NCBI GenBank assembly: GCA_009760855.2
Contig: WPIO01000022.1
Coordinates: 296,001-360,000, forward strand
Direction of reading: 5' to 3'
DNA from: Cristatella mucedo
Taxonomy: Eukaryota; Bryozoa; Phylactolaemata; Cristatellidae
Length of the DNA: 64,000 bases
Part shown: piece by piece, positions 45,866 to 64,000 of the stretch
Numbering within the stretch: the first letter of the stretch is position 1
How the letters are laid out: the number at the start of each line of letters is the position of its first letter
The notes under the pieces: model-generated
Told to the model about the DNA's origin: nothing
Seen by the model: only the letters and a program-made list of their open reading frames with translations
The model's database searches: none
Translations under genes and position numbers: made by a program

Positions 45866-46922
45866 AGATAGCTTGAAATTACCCACACCGAAGCGTCCAT
45901 GGGAGGGATCGTAAAATGCGAGGTCTAGGCGAAGGTCTTGCTAGCGTCCATAATTTCTAGCACGATGCACACGTCTGAGCGACTTCCGAGTGGTCTTTGA
46001 GTAGTAATGTGAACGCGCTTTCGCAGCTTCTTAACTGACGACCTTCGCCACAAAGACGGTGCGCACAGCTGCTAAAGGCTGCACACGCTGGCTGCGCTAG
46101 CACCCGCCAGGGCGGCGCGGCTAGCGAGTCGCAGTCGCTGCACGCACGTTGCACGCGCACTTGCGCCGCCGACCATGCTTCGTTCGTCTCGGACGAATGT
46201 CGAGCTCGATGTCGGAAGCGCGCCTTTCGTTCGTTTAGCGAGCGTTCCGCAACGTCCCTGTACGAACGAACGGAGCCGCCGAACGTCCGGTGCAGGCCTT
46301 CTGGTGGAGGAGTGTTCGAAGTTCTGCGAACCGCAAAAGGAGGTCCTTCAAGAATTCCCGCCGCCCCACCGACGAATCCCATTAGCTGACGGCTGTTCGG
46401 CCAGCGAACTCCCTCGAACCGGCGAGGGCGGGTCGGAGCCACAGTTGATGCTCTCCTTACGTCACATCCGCACTCTTTGCCCAAAGGCTGTCAGGCCTAT
46501 TGACGACCTGGTCGTAGCCGAAGAGATATTATTCGCGGCTTCTGAATTATAATAATTAGTAGCCTCTTACGTTATAATTTAGTTTGGGCGGAGTAAAATA
46601 TTTATTTAGATGTCATAGTCAGGCAGCGCCAACAGTGACAAGCCAGATAGTTGAGTTTCGCTCTGGGCGGCGTTGGCGAGTTGTTGTACTTTACGATCGG
46701 TGCTGCACACCTTTAGCCCGTCATTACTGTAAAACAGACTGAGGTATGTGAAGTTTTCTTCTAGGCTGATTTTAAAAAAGATTCTAAGAAAAAACTCATT
46801 CTGTAGACGGCTGTTTCCTTAAGCGCAGCGGTAATTTGCAGTTGAAAAGCGTCGCTGCGGCTAAGAGCTTAAGTAAAAAATAAATACCGCTAAAAATTTA
46901 AGTAATATCCGGTACAACGGCT

Positions 46923-46928
<6 letters not shown>
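45866..46928. other. GC-rich then AT-rich unique DNA
   Basis: 46.0-46.5 kb is CpG-rich with open frames on both strands and could be a promoter or exon; no known protein was recognised. Confidence 0.4.
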
Positions 46929-46967
<39 letters not shown>

Positions 46968-47034
46968 CGTGTGTGTGTGCGCGCGTGTGTGCGCGTGCGT
47001 GCGCGTGCGTGCGTGCGTGTGTGTGTGTGTGCGT
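46929..47034. repeat. (TA)n followed by (GT/GC)n
   Basis: TA array to 46962, then GTGTGTGTGCGCGCGTG-type purine-pyrimidine alternation to 47034, which could adopt Z-DNA. Confidence 0.95.
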
Positions 47035-47139
47035 AGCAACACAGCGTATATGTTTCAGACGTCTCATATATCTCATATATGGCTGAAATCCGCTAACCCA
47101 CGAGTCATATCGCCTGTATGCAAGTAAAGAAAAGAGGCC

Positions 47140-47265
47140 GTTGATTTAACAGCCTCATTTATAAACCGGCAGAAGAGCCCAGGCGGCAATCGAATCCGCT
47201 TGCTGTGGGCAATAAAGAAATGACTGCTTCTGGACTCCTGACTTCCGGATCCTGAAGTGTGCTCA
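47140..47265 (-). mobile_element. tRNA-derived SINE, second family, copy 3
   Basis: B box GGATTCGATTGCC (47197-47185), body GGGCTCTTCTGCCGGTTTAT and ATGAGGCTGTTAAATC. The A-box side is decayed. A GT/GC microsatellite lies about 100 bp beyond the 3' end. Confidence 0.55.
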
Positions 47266-50167
47266 GCTTGTTTTACGGAGATGAACTTGTCGTATTAAGG
47301 TTAAAGGGTACTCTTCGCGGCGGCTGCTGCTGTGCTCCTGTACCGTCGATGTGCTTGCGTGCATTAGCGCTCACACCACAAGTCACTAGGCAGGATACAC
47401 AGCTCAGGCTTTAGCGGTATCTATTTGTCGCTCGAGCTGGCAAGGACTAGCGTTGCCGAGTTACGGGCGCTTTGCTTTTTGCTGCAGAGTGATTGCATCG
47501 CATGGCAATCCTGCCACTTGATTTTCTGCCGCCGTTATCTAAGCGCACTTTGTTCAACAACAAGGGCGGCAGCCCCGGATGCCGCTCTTGTTGTTGATTC
47601 AGCCCCATTTCTGGGGCTCAGTCAAGTGCTGGCTGGTGAACCGCAGGCAGCGCGACGTCGGACCCAAAAAGCCCCGGAGGGGGTAGCCTTCGCTTAAACG
47701 CAGCCCTATCAAGGAGGCCGAAAAGTGAGAGTCCATTGACGGCGCGGACGGCCATTCGGTCTCGCATGCAGTTACAACTGTAAGCGTAGGACGATTTTGC
47801 CATGCGTCAGTAAATTACAATTCGGCCAGGCAATGGCGCTGGTCGCAGTTGGCGTGCGAGCACCTAGCAGCCATGGGCTGACCGAGAGCATCTCCCGAGA
47901 TCTGCTGACCTCTCGCTCTGCTGCTCCGATATGCCTCAGGTGAATAACAATTCTAAGCAAGAGACCCGCTTGTTCTACAGCCGGCCTCGAGCAGATAGTC
48001 AGCTGGCTGTGTAGGCACTAGTTCCAGCCAGTAGGCAAAGCTGAGCATGTCCACCAGCCATTTAATAAGATCCTCTGACCAGGTCATGGCCAGACGGTAT
48101 TGCCTATACCTGCTTCTCATTGCTGGCGAGTAAGTGCAACTTAGCTGATTCCGTCTCGCTATACTTTCTAGGGTCTATCCACGGCAGGCAACAAGGTGAA
48201 GGCAACATGCTTCGTATTGTGGTTGGCACATCGCACCAAGCCTACCGGCATGTTTGGACCAACTATTTGGATGATGCTAACAATAGAAAAATCAATTTCG
48301 AATAAGGCGATTCAGAACCGGTATAAATAGGCCATTCAGAACCGGCCCACGAATTAAAAGACGGCGCTACTTTCCTGAAATTTTCCGAGCTAAGCATGCA
48401 AGCGACGGATAGATAATCTCCGCTGCATTGCGTCGTCATCGCGCTCGCGAGCCGCCGGTGCTGGCGTGGAGCCTTGCATTCAGCAGAGCTGCAGTCGCAG
48501 CGTGGGGAGGTAACTTAAGTCTAGGGAGACTTTCATGACTCGAAAGCAAAAGCAAGACCGATACCTTCGTATCGCGGACGTAGCGGTGCGAAGGCGCCGC
48601 AGCACTCGTTTTTTCTTGACGAAGAGAAGGTGTGCTGCACGCGCCATACTCGTGATTGGAAGCTGCTCGAGACGAAACCTCCTAGTAAACCGACACGCTT
48701 GACTGGGGATAGCCGGAAGATACTCGCCAACTGCGTGGCCCGCCGGGGGCAGGCGTAATGCAGCGCCGCCGCCGCCGAGAGCGAGTCGCTCAGGAGAGGC
48801 TCGTTGGGTTCTCTGAAAGTCGGCGCGTCTATTTTTGGACAGCCTGTAGCGCCACTCAGAAGCCGATTCGGTCCAACGAATCGAGCAGGAATTTGTGCTG
48901 CCATTAGGAAAAGGCTGGTGTTTCGCTGGTCGAAAGCCTCTCCAAGCATAGTAATGATAATAGAAATAATTTTAGTACATTTGTTATAGTGGTATGGACA
49001 TGTTTACTTAGAATTGCCTCTTTAGCGCGTTTAAGAAACTTCCTCTGCAAACCGACCCTGGGCATGCGTGGACAGTTTCGCACCGCGCCTGCAGCCTTTT
49101 TAGCCTTTCAGAAGAAAATGATAGGGGTCCAAACTGCAGAGAAAAACTAAAATCTGCTTAACGGACGTTCGCAGCTGTAAAAGCCTCTCGAATTGCTCTG
49201 CCTCCCCTGAAAGCCTCGCTGCCACAGAAGGGGGCTGGCGGGCTTCGGAGGGAATCGTGGGAAGTGGGGGCGTGGGGGGGAGTTAAAGGACTGTCCTCAG
49301 CCGGAGTGGGTGGGCTTGGGAGGGGGCCGTTTTGGTTGGGGCACCCCACCTGCCTGCCGCCCTTTCCACAGCCTGTCCCGTAAAAGGCCTTAACCTCATC
49401 CAGCCACCCTCCGATCTTGGCAGGAAATATGGACGGAAAATAAGGGTTGGACAAAGACCCTGTCCCTAACTCGAAAGGTCGGCCCTAAACCCTAACGTCC
49501 AAAACCCGACTAACTTGAACCCCAAGCCGCAAGCGCCAGCTCTGCTCCGTTTTCCACAACTCAGCGCCTGCGCTTGTATTAGACTGAGCGGCATCTCGGG
49601 CTGCCGTGCGGTGGGGCTAATCGCTCTCGCTCGTTGTTCCCCGACAAAGGGGCCAGACGCAAGAGATAGCCGGGTTGAATCGGGCTGGCTGGCCGGCCAA
49701 CTGATGGCATTCGCTAGGCGGCCAGCCGAGCCGACGAACCGCCCGAAAGCACCGGCTCGAACTGGCGGTCCGCCCCGCTTGTTATCTTAGTCTTGCGGCT
49801 TCTAGCCGCCAGGCCCTAGCAGGCACGCTGCCCGTACAGGGCTCAACGGTTGGCCGAGAGCGCTGAAGCGAGACTGACGCTGAAGCTGCGCGCAGCACCG
49901 GCGCGCAGAGTGTGCGACCGCCGAAGCCAATTGGCTGCGCCGTACTCGGCTGCCCATCCGGCTAGGTCAGCGCGTTCGTCATTCGTTCCTCTAGCCGCCA
50001 GTCCGTCCATCGTTCGCAAGCAAGCACGTTTGCCGGCCAACAGCGAGTCCAGCGAAAGCGTTTATTAGGCAGACGCCTCACCTGCCGCCGCTCGCTCAGC
50101 CGGGCACGGGTGACTTCGCGATCGACTTGCTTCTCGCGGGCCTCCCGGCCTTTCGGACTGTGAGGCC
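47266..50167. other. Upstream region of the ZIP gene
   Basis: 47.3-49.8 kb shows only unrecognised frames (for example 48949-48533 minus). 49850-50167 is CpG-rich and is the best candidate for promoter and 5' UTR of the transporter gene. Confidence 0.45.
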
Positions 50168-63339
<13,172 letters not shown>

Positions 63340-63544
63340 GTGAGTGCATGGAATTGTCTGCTCAGTTTTGCTTTCTGATCTCTTATCGTGAGGTCTGCGG
63401 CTGCCTTCGATTGCACTGTGTACCTCTTGCCTTGTGCGTGCATAGATAGCTCTGCCATTAACTCAAAGTCACAAATACTAAGCTAAGAGAGCGTTATGGT
63501 GGACACACTGCCTGAGCAGATTTCAGTGCTCTCGTGGTCGCCAA

Positions 63545-63835
63545 GAGACTTCGCCCAGATTCTTACCCAACGACAACTACTCTCCTGCCGGCTATTGCCC
63601 ATCCTTTCCGGTCGTCCTGAGCTGCTACTTCCATGCTGCTCACTAACTCAACTGCTCTCCTGACTCAGCTATGATCCTCACGTTCTCTTTGTTGCCTGAG
63701 ATGAATTCAGTTGGCTCCCGAATGCGTACTGGAAGCCGCCTAAGCTGTAAGTGGGCTATACAAAACTGTCATTTGTAACACCCACATAGTCTTTGTTGCT
63801 TTGTGGAGTTACAGATGGAGATGCATTACATTACC
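63545..63835 (+). mobile_element. LINE family B 3' end
   Basis: Family B C-terminal remnant (TTCTTACCCAACGACA...) and 3' UTR ending GTGGAGTTACAGATGGAGAT with an ATTAC tail. Located just after ZIP exon 4. Confidence 0.75.
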
Positions 63836-64000
63836 TCCTGCAACAAAGAGAAAGTGAGCCGTTTAGCTGAATCATGGCTGTCGGCAGGGCGAGTAGCATG
63901 GAAGTAGAAGCACAGGCAGCTAAGTTATCGGGGCCTTGTGGGTCAGAGTAAGAATTTTACTCTGTATACATTGATCAACCGGGAGCCATTGCAGGTGCTT
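63835..64000 (-). mobile_element. LINE family B fragment, inverted next to the previous one; cut by window edge
   Basis: CAACAAAGAGAAAGTGAG through GTCAGAGTAAGAATTTTACT matches the minus-strand copy at 60830-61180, with an internal deletion. It faces the plus-strand copy tail to tail. Confidence 0.7.

Overview
This is a window of animal nuclear DNA, most likely from an invertebrate. The evidence is multi-exon genes with GT-AG introns, conserved metazoan proteins, no operons, abundant CR1/L2-type LINE debris, tRNA-derived SINEs, hAT and pogo-type DNA elements, and long dinucleotide microsatellites. I cannot name the species or phylum.

Four host genes can be read with confidence. (1) GOLGA7/ERF4-like palmitoylation cofactor, minus strand, three coding exons (5806 down to 3073), 137 codons. 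(2) Ribosomal protein L13A, plus strand, seven coding exons (19580-21853), 205 codons. One intron is a GC-AG intron, and three introns each carry a box C/D snoRNA candidate. (3) APLF, a DNA end-joining scaffold, minus strand, as a single uninterrupted 436-codon frame (40813-39503). It has the FHA domain, Ku-binding motif, one PBZ zinc finger and an acidic tail. (4) The 5' part of a ZIP zinc/metal transporter of the SLC39A8/SLC39A14 type, plus strand, four exons from 50168 to 63339. It continues past the right edge. A few weaker exon candidates (11934, 13289-13471, 27404, 30164-30250) are given with low confidence.

Most of the rest is repeats. Two LINE lineages dominate. Family A ends in a small hairpin plus (ATT)n; its longest copy is 42560-44700, with one frameshift inside the RT. 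Family B ends in (ATTAC)n; its best copies are 24505-25403 and the minus-strand copy 60690-61460. Many copies are only 3' tails, and some are nested, inverted or chimeric. DNA elements include two short copies resembling SPIN (Space Invaders) hAT MITEs (35422-35613, 41289-41475), two hAT MITEs of another family with 8-bp target duplications (15522-15814, 38423-38732), and an internally deleted pogo/Tigger-like element with a TA target duplication inside a LINE (51034-51511). There are also at least two tRNA-derived SINE families, one of which carries a LINE-like 3' tail.

Layout: 0-6 kb GOLGA7; 6-15 kb GC-rich and mostly unexplained, with microsatellites and a possible secreted-protein first exon; 15-19 kb LINE pile-up; 19.5-21.9 kb RPL13A; 22-35 kb AT-rich repeats and unexplained DNA; 35-42 kb DNA transposons, SINEs and APLF; 42-46 kb LINEs; 50-64 kb ZIP transporter with repeat-filled introns. 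The genes are unrelated in function and look independently transcribed. No new multi-gene system is visible. The most notable items are the snoRNA trio in RPL13A, the SPIN-like MITEs in what looks like a non-tetrapod genome, and the intronless APLF.
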